Origin: Zeus faber
Lineage: Eukaryota; Chordata; Actinopteri; Zeiformes; Zeidae
Assembly (NCBI GenBank): GCA_960531495.1
Contig: OY482848.1
Span: 31,396,177 to 31,460,176, forward strand
Reading direction: 5' to 3'
DNA length: 64,000 bases
Part shown: positions 47,925-58,029 of the stretch, piece after piece
Layout: each line of letters opens with the position of its first letter
How positions within the stretch are numbered: position 1 is the stretch's first letter
Made by a program: the position numbers and the translations under genes
Notes under the pieces: generated by a model
Seen by the model: only the letters and a program-made list of their open reading frames with translations
What the model was told of the DNA's origin: nothing
Database searches by the model: none

Positions 47925-49740
47925 GATGATTCAAGATGTTTATTTGTCACATACATATGCTCCTATGAGCATACATATAAATTATGTAGTAAAATGACAT
48001 TGCAATGCACCCAGAGACTATGCAAAATAATTACTAACTGTCACAAAAGCTAACTAATTAACTAACTAAACAGGCTGTATCCTAAAATATAATTCAGTTA
48101 GAAAATAGAATAAAATGTATATACAGTAGGAAGTATATAAGTTGGAATACAAAATAGAAATAAAAGGAATAGACTATAATGTATATACAGATATGTGCAG
48201 TAAAATGGCATATGAATAAAATGAGGTAGTGAGTGTTGAGATATACAGTACAGTATTCAACAGTACGGCACAGCAGTACAGTAACACCGAACAGCAATAC
48301 AGCACAGTATGCTATAACTCAGTGATACAGAATACAGTACACTATGCAACATACAGTACAGTAAGGCAGTGGGGCCTATGTGTGTGTCTCAGTGGGGGCC
48401 CCTGGTGAGTTCAGCATTGACAGTCCTTATGGCCTGCGGAAAGAAACTCCGTCACAGTCTCTTTGTTTTCACTACGTGACTGCAGAGGCGCTTGCCCGAC
48501 CGCAGCAGCTGGAACAGTCTGTTGTTGGGTAGTGATGATCCTTCATGATCCTGCGTGCTTTGCTACTACACCTCCTGGTGTATAAGTCCTACAGGGAGGG
48601 GAGGGTAGTTCCAGTCATACGTTCGGCTGAACGCACCACCCTCTGAAGGGCCTGCCTGTCCTGAGCAGTACAGTTCCCAAACCAGGCAGTGATGTTGCCT
48701 GTCAGGATGCTCTCCACTGCTCCACAGTAGAAGGACTTGAGGATCCTCACTGAGACCCTGAATTTCTTCAGCTGTCTGAGGTGGTAAAGGCGCTGCTTGC
48801 CTTTCTCACCAGAGTGTCTGTATGTATAGTTCATGTTAAGTCCTCTGTGATGTGGACTCCCAGGTACTTGAAGCTGCTCATCCTGTCGAGAGAAGTCCCA
48901 TTAATCAAAAATGCCGTGTGTGTCCTCAGTTGTAGCCCTCTCCTATAAAGTCCACAACCAGCTCCTAAGTTTTGCTGACATTCAGGAGGAAGCTGTTGTC
49001 CTGGCACCATAGTGACAGGTCTGCCACCTCCTTACGGTAGGCCTTCTCATCTCCTCGTCGTCGACGCAGCCCTGGGGGGATCCTGTGTTCAGGGTGAGGG
49101 TGCTAGACGTGTGCCTCCCCACCCTAACCACCTGGGGCCTAGTTGTGAGGAGGTCCAGGATTCAGGCACACAATGGAGTGTTCAGTCCTAGCTTCCACAG
49201 CTTGACAGCCAGTCTGGTGGGAACTATGGTATTGAAAGCTGAACTGTAATCAATGAACAGCAATCACACATAGCCCCTCTTCTGGCCATCCAGCTACGAG
49301 AGCGTGGTGTGCAGTACCTGAGAGATCGTGTCGTCCATGAATCTGTTCAGCCAGTATGCAAACTGCAGCGGGTCAATGGTGCAGGTGAGGGAGGCGCAGA
49401 TGTAATCCTTAATCAGCCAATCGACTGCACTTCCTGACCACTGAGGTGAGGGCCACCAGACGGTAGTCATTCAAGCAGGCTGGAGAGGCGTTCTTCGGCA
49501 CAGGGATGATGGTGGACCTCTTGAAGCAGGACGGAACCACCGACTCGGCCAGAGAGGCATTGAATATCATAGTGAGCATAGCGTCTAGCTGGTTAGCACA
49601 GGTTTTCAGTACTTGCCCAGATATGCAATCTGGGCCCGCAGCTTTCCTGGTGTTCAAGGCGGTGACCCGCCTGTTTTGTTCAGATATCTTTGGATTGGTT
49701 TGAGCTGATTGATTAAAAGACTGAACCCCTGGACACATTT
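47925..49740 (-). mobile_element. CR1/L2-like LINE, 5'-truncated
   Basis: On the minus strand: 49700-49420, AGPDCISGQVLKTCANQLDA and STIIPVPKNASPACLNDYRL (RT N-terminal motifs), then broken RT, then 48834-48590 (RLYHLRQLKKFRVSVRILKS, FYCGAVESILTGNITAWFGN, RAERMTG-like end). The 3' UTR runs to about 47930 and ends GACAAATAAACATCTTGAATC, the same tail as at 17190-17215. Same family as the plus-strand copy at 51440. Many stops; inactive. Confidence 0.8.
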
Positions 49741-49977
49741 TTCAGAGAAATTAAAAAGTCTAGTATGTCTTCTTGACATCTGTCAAAGTATTTAAGACTG
49801 TGTAACATATGCGGCTTTCATCGTTCAACCCAACTGTCTATGGGGAAACAACAACAATAAAACATTAAGTGGAAAAGTGATTGTTATGACTATTCGTGTT
49901 CTCTTTCCAACCCTGAGGGGGAATCTGCTCCCTTCTCCCCACCCACACCTCCACCTAGCCATCACCATCACCAGAGT

Positions 49978-50385
49978 ATGGATTTCAAAGAGGATGCACT
50001 AGAAGGTTTGGTTTGGCTGGAACGTGTAAGAGGGCAGATTTTGCCGCTCCTGAACAAAGTCATCGACAGGCCTGATCTACAGATCCAAAGAGTGTTACGG
50101 ATGTCAAGTCACCCCATCCAAGTCCAGCATGCCTGTTTGTCACCGGTTAAAAAATATTATACCTTGAAACATTTTGATGAGCTTGTCACACAGATGTGGA
50201 CCCCCCGGTTCATTCCTGCACTGCACATGATCTTGACGAAGCTCAATAAGTCAATTTCCCCAGCCCTAATGCAAGTAGCAGCAGAACTTTGGGATGGTGT
50301 GAGTAAAAGACCAGTTGACAACAAGGCATGGAGGGAGCTTTTAACATTTTGGCACACCAATAAGGAGGAAGATGAGGACGAGTAG
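49978..50385 (+). CDS. Unrecognised intact 135-aa ORF
   Basis: ATG to TAG without interruption in a window region where nearly every other frame is decayed. The protein starts MDFKEDALEGLVWLERVRGQ, is predominantly helical-looking with aromatic residues (YYTLKHFDELVTQMWTPRF), and ends in an acidic tail KEEDEDE. No signal peptide, membrane segment or catalytic motif is visible. I do not recognise the family. It may be the last exon of a transposon-encoded protein: the sequence just downstream (50400-50520) is a CAAGTC-rich repeat of transposon type, and a similar CAAGTC block is at 58340-58465. An AG precedes the ATG region (CACCAGAG), so a spliced form is possible. Confidence 0.4.
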   Translation: MDFKEDALEGLVWLERVRGQILPLLNKVIDRPDLQIQRVLRMSSHPIQVQHACLSPVKKYYTLKHFDELVTQMWTPRFIPALHMILTKLNKSISPALMQVAAELWDGVSKRPVDNKAWRELLTFWHTNKEEDEDE

Positions 50386-50399
50386 CAGAAATGTGACAA

Positions 50400-50525
50400 A
50401 GTCCCTCTTACCCAAGTCACAAGTAAGCCTCAAGTCATTTGGTCCAAGTCCTAAGTCATTTTTCCTTGGCAAGTCAAGTCACAGGTTATGTCAGGTCAAT
50501 TCCTTAATTAAGGCAAATCAAATAC
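50400..50525. repeat. CAAGTC-rich subterminal repeat, copy 1
   Basis: At least seven CAAGTC/CAAGTCA hexamers or near copies in about 120 bp. Similar density recurs at 58340-58465. Clustered short direct motifs like this are typical of the subterminal regions of DNA transposons; that is an inference. Confidence 0.6.
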
Positions 50526-50754
50526 CAAGTTGTCACTTTTTTTCCCAAGATACTGCACCCAAGATACTTTTCTCTTTATAAAGAGTAAGATAAGGTATTA
50601 GAACCTGTCTAAAAATGATATTATTCACCAATCTTTCTAACCTGTTCAAAAGGTATGACAATGAATTGAATTTGTATTATAATTATTGATATTCAGTAAA
50701 ATAAATGCAATCAAACGGTGAAATTCTGACAGCCAGACTACAACATCAAACTTT

Positions 50755-51240
50755 GTTACATTCCGCCCCTGTCCGTCTGTCAGGATCTTGCCTTGTTTGT
50801 TATCTGTCCCTCTCTAGCTCCCTCTGTCTGTCTTGGGTTCCACATCCCTGCCACTGCACACCGATCCCCGTTATTCAATCTCACCACATGTCTTCCCCTT
50901 CCACCTGTCTTCACTACTCTGCATTGAACCTGTTTCCCATTCATTCTGTGGTTTCAGATCATTGTGTATGGGATTCACTGTCCTATATCTTAGCCACTGT
51001 GTGGTTCTCTGCCTGTTTCCCTGGATCCTGATTCTCTCCCTGCTTCCCTGGACTCTGGTTCTCTGCCTGTTTCCCTGGAACCTGGTTCTCCACCGGTTAC
51101 CTGCCGTCAAGGTTGTCTTTGACTGTTCCCCTGGTTCTGAATCCTGCCTGTTCTACGATAAACCTTGCATTTACTCCTGAGCCTTTGTGTCCTGAATTTG
51201 GGTTCACCAGACCGTATTCCTAATACCGTGGGTCTGCCTG
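50755..51240. repeat. Pyrimidine-rich retroposon 3' end or LTR-like segment
   Basis: Repeated TGCCTGTTTCCCTGGA.CCTG phrases (51010-51090) and GTTCTACGATAAACCTTGCA near the end give the look of a fish LTR or LINE tail. No flanking partner was found. The 115-codon frame over it reflects the internal repetition. Confidence 0.45.
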
Positions 51241-51439
51241 TTTAAATATCTAAAAGTAATGAACAGATTTGCACAAATTGATTTGACTGAATGACATTTT
51301 TTAATCTGAAAGTGATAACTCTTGGCACAGTCGCCAATGAAAACCGTGATGAGCTGATGGGATCATACTGTGTGTGTGTAACCAGCAGGAGGGTAACAAG
51401 TGCTTCTCGTTAAAAAAAAAAAGTCAGATGGCAAGGAGC

Positions 51440-53278
51440 TTGACTGACAGGGTAGTCATCCAATCATGACAATGGCCAGTGTACGCTCGCATACCGGGTA
51501 AGATTTGGAGGACCGGTGGAGGTTTGTGTTTTTACACCAACAGTAGCTGGTGTAATGACGTGACACTGATCCTACAGCACTGTTCTCCTGATCTGGAATA
51601 TTTTTTCATTAAGTGCAAACCCTTCTATTCTCCCTGTGAGTTTGTTTCATTCATACTGGTCGGTGTTTACATACCGCCGCACAGGACGCACAGCGCATGT
51701 GCGCCGACCAGATACGGTGTGTGGAATGGACAACCCCGGACTCCTAAGTTATTGTCTTTGCCGACTTTAACAAAGGCAACCTCAGCCATGAACTCCCCAA
51801 ATATAGACACTTTATTAAATGCCCCACCAGAGAGGAGAATACTTTGGACTACTGTTACACCACAGTAAGCAACCTATCACGCTGTCCCCAAGCCGCACGG
51901 GGACACTCTGACCAAGTCATGGTCCATCTGATCCCTGCATACAGGCATAAATCAAAGCTGTGTAAACTTGTGGTGAGGAAAGAAGTGGACCAGTGAAACT
52001 GTGGAGGATCTTCAGGCGTGCTTGGACTGCAGCGACTGGGACGTTTTCAGGACTGCTACCAACAGGCTGGATGAGTACCCAGAGGCTCTTTTTAAGCTCT
52101 TGTGATGTCTCACCTCAAATCCATCACAGACCCTCTCCTGGACCCCCTGCAGTTCACCTACAGAGCCAACAGTTCTGTAGACAATGCAGTAAACTTGGCC
52201 TTCCACTTCATCCTCCAGTACCTGGTCTCCTCAGGAACCTACGCCTGTTTGTAGATTTCAGCTCTGCCTTCAACACAATCAACCCGGCTCTTCTACAGGA
52301 CAAGCTCTCCCAGCTGAGCGTGCTTGACTCCCCCTGCAGGTGGATCACAGACTTCCTGTCTGACAGGAGGCTGCACGTGAAGCTTGGAAAATACATCTGA
52401 CTCCCAGACCATCAGCACCGGTTCCTCTCAAGGCTGCGTTCTTTCTCCGCAACTCTTCTCCCTGTATATCAACAGCTGCACCTCCAGCCACCACTTTAGC
52501 AAGCTCCTGAAATTTGTGGACAACACCACCCTCATTGGACTCATCTCTGGTGGGGATGAGTCTGCCAACAGGTGGGAGCTTGACCATCTGGTGACCTGGT
52601 GCAGCCAGAACAACCTGGAGCTCAACGCTGTGAAGACAGTGGAGATGGTTGTGGACTGGTTGTGGAGAACGCAGCCCCACTCACCCCCATCACCCTGTGT
52701 GACTCCCCAGTCATATCTGTGGAGTCCTGCCGCTTCCTGGGAAGCATTATCTCCCAGGACCTCAAGTCGGAGCTGAACATCAGCTCCGTCATCAAAAAAG
52801 CCCAGCAGAGGACATACTTCTTGCGGCAGCTGAGGAAGTTCAACCTGCCAGAGACGATGATGGTGCACTTCTACACCTCCATCATTTAGTCCATTCTCAC
52901 AACCTCCATCACCACCTGGTACACTGCTGCAACCACCAAGGACAAGGGTAGACTGCAGTGTGTCATTTGCTCTGCTGAGAAGGTGATTGGCTGCAATCTA
53001 CCATCTCTCCAGGACCTGTACGCCTCCAGAACCCTGAGGCGTGCAGGTAAGATTGTGGCTGACTCCTCACATCCCGGACACAAACTGTTTGAAACACCTC
53101 CCTCTGGCAGGAAGCTGCGGTCCAACCAGACCAAAAACTCTCGCCACAAGAACAGTTTCTTCACGTCTGCAACTGGCCTCATCAACAAGGCCCTGGACCC
53201 CCACTGAAACGGACTCCCGCCCCCTCCCCCCATAAACACTACATGGACCTGAACGCCTTGAATTAAATGGATATGTGT
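51440..53278 (+). mobile_element. CR1/L2-like LINE, coding part, decayed
   Basis: Plus-strand parts: 51500-51700, endonuclease (TGGGLCFYTNSSWCNDVTLI, then FILVGVYIPP); 52110-52890, RT with LDPLQFTYRANSSVDNA-like sequence, FVDFSSAFNTINPALL (motif A), SQGCVLSPQLFSLYIN (motif B) and FVDNTTLIGLISGGDES (motif C, FVDD changed to FVDN); 52970-53205, the C-terminal VIGCNLPSLQDLYAS region. Frameshifts separate the parts. The 3' UTR appears to continue at 57690-58020 beyond the Gypsy insertion. Confidence 0.8.
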
Positions 53279-53640
53279 GGAGGTGTGTTCTGGCTCAGGA
53301 TTAGGAAATGAAGAAGAGGAGGCAGGTGGAGGCGGAATAGCGCCGGTTGGCGTGTTTATTGTTCAGTCTTTTAAATCAACGGTGGCTCGTGGGCCAAAAA
53401 GGAAACTCAGGGGCTTGCAGGGCAACTACAAATAGTCCATGCGCATCACCACTTCTGTGATCTCCCGCTGTCCGTGTTCGAAAGCTTGCCTGTAGGGCTG
53501 ACTCGCCCAGTGCCGTCTGACTTGCAGGCACGCCAATCTTCATTACGGGGACGCACACAAACAATTATATCTTCCTATTTCGGGGTCAGGTAAATCAGCA
53601 GAGTCCGTCCGCTGATTAGCCTGATCCACAGCAGCTGAGC
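53279..53640 (-). repeat. 3' LTR of the Gmr1-like element
   Basis: About 362 bp, similar over its whole length to 57308-57665, with scattered substitutions and small indels (for example TTCAGTCTTTTAAATCAACG versus TTCAATGTTAAATCAACG). Inner and outer limits are where the two copies stop matching. Confidence 0.85.
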
Positions 53641-53689
53641 AGACAAATGCCTGCTGGTACGGCTCTGACAACTGGACCAGATCTGGAGC

Positions 53690-54788
53690 ACCTTTCAAGT
53701 CAAGTCATTTAAGTGGCTGGACAGTGCCGCAAATTCCTGCACAAACCTCCTATAGTATCTGGTCAGCCCCAAAAACTGCTTTACCTCTTTTTTAGTCTTA
53801 GGTCTCGACGTGTTCGCGACCGCGACGGTCTTGTCTACGTACCTGCGGTCGGAGCAGGCCGCCTCCAAGTGGTACCCCAAATACCGCACCTCTCTTCGCC
53901 CAACTGCGCACTTCTTTGGGTTGGCGGTGAGCCCCGTGTGTCTCAGGAATGCTAGCACTGCGTCCACATGCTGCAGATGCCGCTCCCACGTATAACTATG
54001 AATAATAACATCATATAAATGTGCAGCGGCAAATGCTGCATGCGGACGCAGGACCCTGTCCATGAGTCTCTGAGAGGACGCGAGGGCACCAAACAACCTG
54101 AACAGAAGCACTCTGAATTGGCAAAGGCCTTGCAGAGTGGAGGACCGTGATTTTTCCTTGGACTGCTGGGGCAAGGGAATCTGCCAGTAGCAGACGCTGG
54201 TTAAACCCAGCGTCGTAAAAAATGAGCCGTACCTAACCGGTCGAGAAGCTCGTCGACACGGGGCATCGGGTAGGCATCGAACTTTGACACCGCGTTCACC
54301 TTACGGTATCCGCATTGACCCATCAGGCTTACCCACTAGCACAATGGGGCTTTCGTTCGTAGATTTCTCTATTACCCTCATGTCCAGCATGGCCTTTAAT
54401 GCCGCCTGCACTATTTTCCGTATGTTTTGGGTGGGTGATACGGCCGAGAGCGCACCCCTGGGGTCGTCTCCACATGGTGGACTATGAGGGGCGTATGGCT
54501 GGGCAGGGGAGAGAACACGTTGGCAAAGCGCTGCTGCAGTGCCGCAACATCCGCGCTCTGGCCGGGAGAGATATGGTCACTTAAAAGGGCTGCGGTGCGT
54601 TCTGCCAGCTTTGGAACCTCCGGTCCCAACTCATCCCTCTCAATCGTTGCTGTGGCCAGTGCCACGGGCATGCCTTCCCTCCATTGTTTTAGGAGGTTTA
54701 GGTGGTAAATTTGGGCAGACCCCCCCCCCCCCCCCCCGTCTGTGCGTTCGACCTCGTAATCTACCTCCTCCACAAATCCTGTGACCAC
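53690..54788 (-). pseudogene. Gmr1-like reverse transcriptase (and integrase C-terminus), broken
   Basis: From 54788: VTGFVEEVDYEVERTDG, a homopolymer-expanded Gly run (18 C on the plus strand at 54720-54737), AQIYHLNLLKQWREGMPVA (integrase C-terminal module), LQQRFANVFSPLPSHTP (RT N-terminus). From 54420: fragments SPIVLVGKPDGS; from 54174: HLYDVIIHSYTWERHLQHVD, where the YxDD box is damaged, and KKEVKQFLGLTRYYRRFVQE, the RT connection. It ends before RNase H motifs. Several frame changes between blocks. Confidence 0.75.
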
Positions 54789-54823
54789 GAAGGGCCCTTG
54801 CTACTTTGCCAGTAATTTGAAGA

Positions 54824-55200
54824 AGAAGAATGAAGAATCTTTAATTGTCACACAGCACACCACACTACAACACATACATGCACACACACACACACACATG
54901 CACATGCTTTGGATGGTGGCTGGTGAAATGAGGCCTCTGCATTTAACCCATCCTTGGCTTGTCCTTCCTCCGGGGGCACAGCCAGGAGCAGTTGGCAGCA
55001 TTCGTGGACGCGCACGGGGACCTGGTGACGAGTGTCCATTGCTGGTCAGACGATGATGTGTGCATGTTTTTGGTGGGGGTCCTCCCTGACGTTAGGTAGA
55101 GGACACCCCATGTGAGCACGGGGAGAACAGCGCCCCAGGCGGGAATCGAACCCAGGACCTTCTTGCTGTGAGGCAACAGTGCAATGCACTGCAATGCACT
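54824..55200 (-). mobile_element. SINE with tRNA-like head inside the Gypsy pol
   Basis: On the minus strand: head TTGCCTCACAGCAAGAAGGT, box B GGGTTCGATTCCCGCC (about 55138-55153), body shared with 31545-31866, a TG/CA stretch, and a tail TTAAAGATTCTTCATTCTTC with a short (TTC)n. It splits the integrase region, so it post-dates the Gypsy insertion. Confidence 0.75.
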
Positions 55201-56045
55201 CGTACAGATGGTGCTGATGTTCCTGGGCCAAGTCCTCCCATGATTCCTGCCCTAAGGCGTGTAGCTTTGCCCTCAGGTCCAGGACGTACTGCACCTCGTT
55301 TTGGTGCCGGGACCTCCTGCCAGTTTTTTCCTTAATCAGGTCGAGCACCCACCGAGGTCTCCTGCTGAACAGTAGCTCAAAGGAGGAAAATCCTGTGGTG
55401 GACTGGGGAACCTCCTGCACCGCAAACAACAGGGGGTTCATTCATGTGTTCCAATTTCGGCTGTCATCATGGACAAACTTCCTGATCATGTTTTTCAACG
55501 TTTTGTTGAAGCGCTTGACCAGGCCATCCGTCTGCGGGTGGTAAATGCTAGTCCGGATTGAGCGGACGCCTAGTAACCCATAGAGTTCATGGAGTGTGAG
55601 TGACATAAACTAAGTTCACTGGTTGGTCAGGATTTCCTTCGGAATCTTGACCCGGGAGATGACCTGAAACAGAGCCTGCGCCACATTTTTGGCCGTAATA
55701 CTGTGCAACTGCACTGCTTCTGGGTGTCGGGTCGCGTTGTCCACTAGGACTAACATAAATCGATAGCCCCGAGCACTACGATCTAATGGCCCGCTGCTTG
55801 TCACTTCTGACACTCGGGACAAGCAGCACAGCGCCGCCGCACTTCTGACCAAATGCCCGGCCAATAGATACAGGCCATTATCCGCTTGAGTGTTTTTTCG
55901 TGCCCTAGGTCACCGGCCATCAGGTTATAATGAGCCACCTGGAAGACTAAATCCCGACGGCTTTTAGGGACTAACAATTGGTTAACCTCCTGATTGAGCG
56001 TCACGGTTCACTCGATATAATCTATCCCTAATCACCGCAAAATAT
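55200..56045 (-). pseudogene. Gmr1-like integrase, broken
   Basis: From 56045: THPYFAVIRDRLYRVN, then the HHCC zinc finger (HYNLMAGDLGHEKTLKRIMA ... CAACPECQK, ending 55801); 55795-55620, the core with SARGYRFMLVLVDNATRHPE, the first catalytic Asp region, and VISRVKIPKEILT; 55441-55200, the distal part (STTGFSSFELLFSRRPRWVL). Stops and one frame change interrupt it, and the second catalytic Asp/Glu region around 55500-55610 is only partly readable. Confidence 0.75.
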
Positions 56046-56094
56046 GGGTGAGTGAGCACAGCCTCCGGACACACTAACACGCCAACGATTTTAT

Positions 56095-57264
56095 CTACCC
56101 GCTCAAAGGCCCCGCAGAGCGAATTGTCCCGCAAATATTATAGAGAAAAATCCTCCATGGGATGGACTCGGGGTTCCGGGGAAGTTCCCACCTAGGGCTT
56201 CCCCTCCTCCGCTCTGGTGACCTCCGCCGGTGTGACCTCCGCATTGCCGTGCGCTGCACAACATTCACATATGTCCGAACAACCTGGCCGACCTCCATGA
56301 TTGGGCAGTCCTTGAAGTCGTGGTTGGGTCTTCCGCAACACCAGCATACCTGCCCAGGTATCTGCCCAGCTTTCGGTGGTCCCAAGGCTGCGCCACTCAG
56401 GAAGGATCGGGGGGTGGAGTTGGGTAGGAGGTGGTCTCCCTCCCCTGGCGGGCGAATGGGACGGCAGGTAGGGCCCCTCCGGGGCCCCGGAAGGGAGGCT
56501 GGTGGTGGCTGCCAGGTCCTAGGTCCTAGGACCCTCGGCGGTCCCTTGGTGGGCCCCTCTCTGGTCCGGTGTTGGCTCTTGTAGGCTCTAGTTTGGGCAT
56601 AGGCCTCCCCGTGGTCCCCCGCAAGGGCTATAGCAGCTTGGAGGGGGGCTGGATGGTGGCATCTCACCCAGCTAGCGGCGCAGGCTTGGAGATTATCCAC
56701 AAACTGTTCGGTGACCACTGCCTCAACGATCTGGTCTGAGGAGCGCTCCTCCGGTCTGGGCCAACGCTGGTCTGCGTCCGGGGGCTGCTGGGTGTGCAGG
56801 AGCGGCCGGCCCGTGGTGTCATAGGGAAGTGACCAGAGGCGCAGGCAGTGGCCCTCAGGTGTCCTCCCGACCCGTTCCATCACCACCCTCCGGACAACAG
56901 CGTAGCTAATCCGCTGCTCCGGTGGTCGGGCATGCACCGCCAGCTGGGCTTCTCCTGTGAGGAGGGGAACGAGCTGCCACGCCTGCTCACGGTCCGTCCA
57001 TCTGGCCGCCTCGGCCATCCATTTGAAGTTGGCGAGGAACGCCTCGGGATAATCCTCCCCCGTCATCTTCTGTAGTCTGGGGACTGGGGGCCCAGCGGTC
57101 GTTCCTTGCCGGGTCTGGTGTGTTCCCGGAGTAGGATCTGTTTGGCATGCTGGTTTCCCGGAGCGCCCCCTGGTCCCCCTGGCCCCCTTGCCATCTCCTG
57201 GAACTGCAGGGCTTGTCGCTCCTGCATTGTGGCAAGCCACCATCTCTTCCGGGGGGGGGGGCAT
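56095..57264 (-). CDS. Gmr1-like Gag, intact ORF (389 aa)
   Basis: Uninterrupted frame from the ATG at 57264 (MPPPPEEMVACHNAG) to the stop at 56095; the same frame is open further upstream to the primer binding site without another ATG. Residues about 75-170 (EDYPEAFLANFKWMAEAARW, then REQAWQLVPLLTGEAQLAVH) resemble the SCAN/retroviral capsid-type fold seen in Gag of fish Gypsy elements. A Pro/Arg-rich linker follows, then one CCHC zinc knuckle CWCCGRPNHDFKDCP near residue 315, and a basic Arg-rich tail. Expected role: particle assembly and RNA binding. GC-rich compared with its surroundings. An 11-G run just after the start codon is prone to indels and decides the start. Confidence 0.75.
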   Translation of the reverse strand: MPPPPEEMVACHNAGATSPAVPGDGKGARGTRGRSGKPACQTDPTPGTHQTRQGTTAGPPVPRLQKMTGEDYPEAFLANFKWMAEAARWTDREQAWQLVPLLTGEAQLAVHARPPEQRISYAVVRRVVMERVGRTPEGHCLRLWSLPYDTTGRPLLHTQQPPDADQRWPRPEERSSDQIVEAVVTEQFVDNLQACAASWVRCHHPAPLQAAIALAGDHGEAYAQTRAYKSQHRTREGPTKGPPRVLGPRTWQPPPASLPGPRRGPTCRPIRPPGEGDHLLPNSTPRSFLSGAALGPPKAGQIPGQVCWCCGRPNHDFKDCPIMEVGQVVRTYVNVVQRTAMRRSHRRRSPERRRGSPRWELPRNPESIPWRIFLYNICGTIRSAGPLSG

Positions 57265-57284
57265 TCTGCCTTGCACTGCTCCAA

Positions 57285-57302
57285 GTCCCTGCTCAGGCGC
57301 CA
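57285..57302 (-). other. Primer binding site, tRNA-Lys-like
   Basis: Minus strand TGGCGCCTGAGCAGGGAC, 5 nt inside the 5' LTR. It differs at two positions from the tRNA-Lys3-type site TGGCGCCCGAACAGGGAC as I remember it. Its place just after the LTR supports the element's orientation. Confidence 0.7.
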
Positions 57303-57307
57303 CTTGC

Positions 57308-57665
57308 GGAGGTGTGTTCTGGCTCAGGGCCAGGGAATGAGGAAGAGGAGGCAGGCGGGGCGAAACAGCTGCAGGTGGCGTGTTTATTGTTCAATGTTAA
57401 ATCAACGGTGGCTCTTGGACCAAAAAGGAAACTCAGGGGCTCGCAGGCAAACATACAAATAGTCCATGCCGATCACCGCTTCCGCAATCTCCCACTGTCC
57501 GTGTCCGAAAGCTTGCCTGTCGGGCAGACTCGCCCAGTGCCGTCTGACTCCCAGGCATGCCGATCTTCAGTGCGGGGACACACAAACAATTATATCTTAC
57601 TGTTTTGGGATCAGGCAAATCAGCGGAGTCCCTCCACTGATAAGCCTGATCCACAGCAGTTGAGC
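57308..57665 (-). repeat. 5' LTR of the Gmr1-like element
   Basis: Direct partner of 53279-53640. On the minus strand it starts near GCTCAACTGCTGTGGATCAG and ends near CCAGAACACACCTCC. The exact ends and target duplication could not be fixed by eye. Confidence 0.85.
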
Positions 57666-57689
57666 GACCCTGGGATGGGAGCCTGCACC

Positions 57690-58020
57690 GCATGTCTGCA
57701 GCGGCGGCTTAGCCCCGCGCCCCTGGTCCCCTGCAATATGTCAATGCGTTACTTAACGCACATTCTCCATTCTTCTGGAGTATTATCTGTACACATTGCA
57801 CATACTGTTATACCTAATACTCTGAACATTTGCACATTCCTGCACAAACTGTATAGCTCTTTATTAAAAAAAGCCAAATTTTACATATTATTATAGCTTT
57901 ACAGATTCGTTTCCTACTGTTCTATTTTACATTTATGTTTCCTGTATGCACCAAACATCAAGACAAATTCATTGTATGTGTAAACTTACTGATTCTGATA
58001 CTGATTCAGTATGTAGTATC
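57690..58020 (+). mobile_element. LINE 3' UTR, separated from its coding part
   Basis: TGCACATTCCTGCACAAACT and the terminal AGACAAATTCATTGTATGTG with CTGATTCTGATACTGATTC are typical of fish CR1/L2-like LINE ends. The orientation matches the coding part at 51440-53278, so the Gypsy element probably inserted between them. Confidence 0.6.
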
Positions 58021-58029
58021 ACTATGTCA

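Larger units (their letters stand above)
53279..57665 (-). mobile_element. Gmr1-like Ty3/Gypsy retrotransposon with paired LTRs
   Basis: Directly repeated LTRs (53279-53640 and 57308-57665) bound a 3.7-kb interior read on the minus strand. Order from the 5' LTR: primer binding site (57302-57285), gag (57264-56095), integrase pieces (about 56040-55200), a SINE insertion (55200-54824), integrase C-terminal module and then reverse transcriptase (54788-53695). Having integrase before RT is the copia-like order described for Gmr1-like Gypsy elements. Protease is not visible and RNase H is cut off: the RT tether runs into the 3' LTR within about 60 bp. Dead copy. It lies within the plus-strand LINE at 51.4 kb. 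Confidence 0.85.

Noticed and set aside
56162..57896. Plus-strand ORFs over the Gypsy gag and 5' LTR
   Set aside because: Shadows of the GC-rich gag frame; no independent protein motif.
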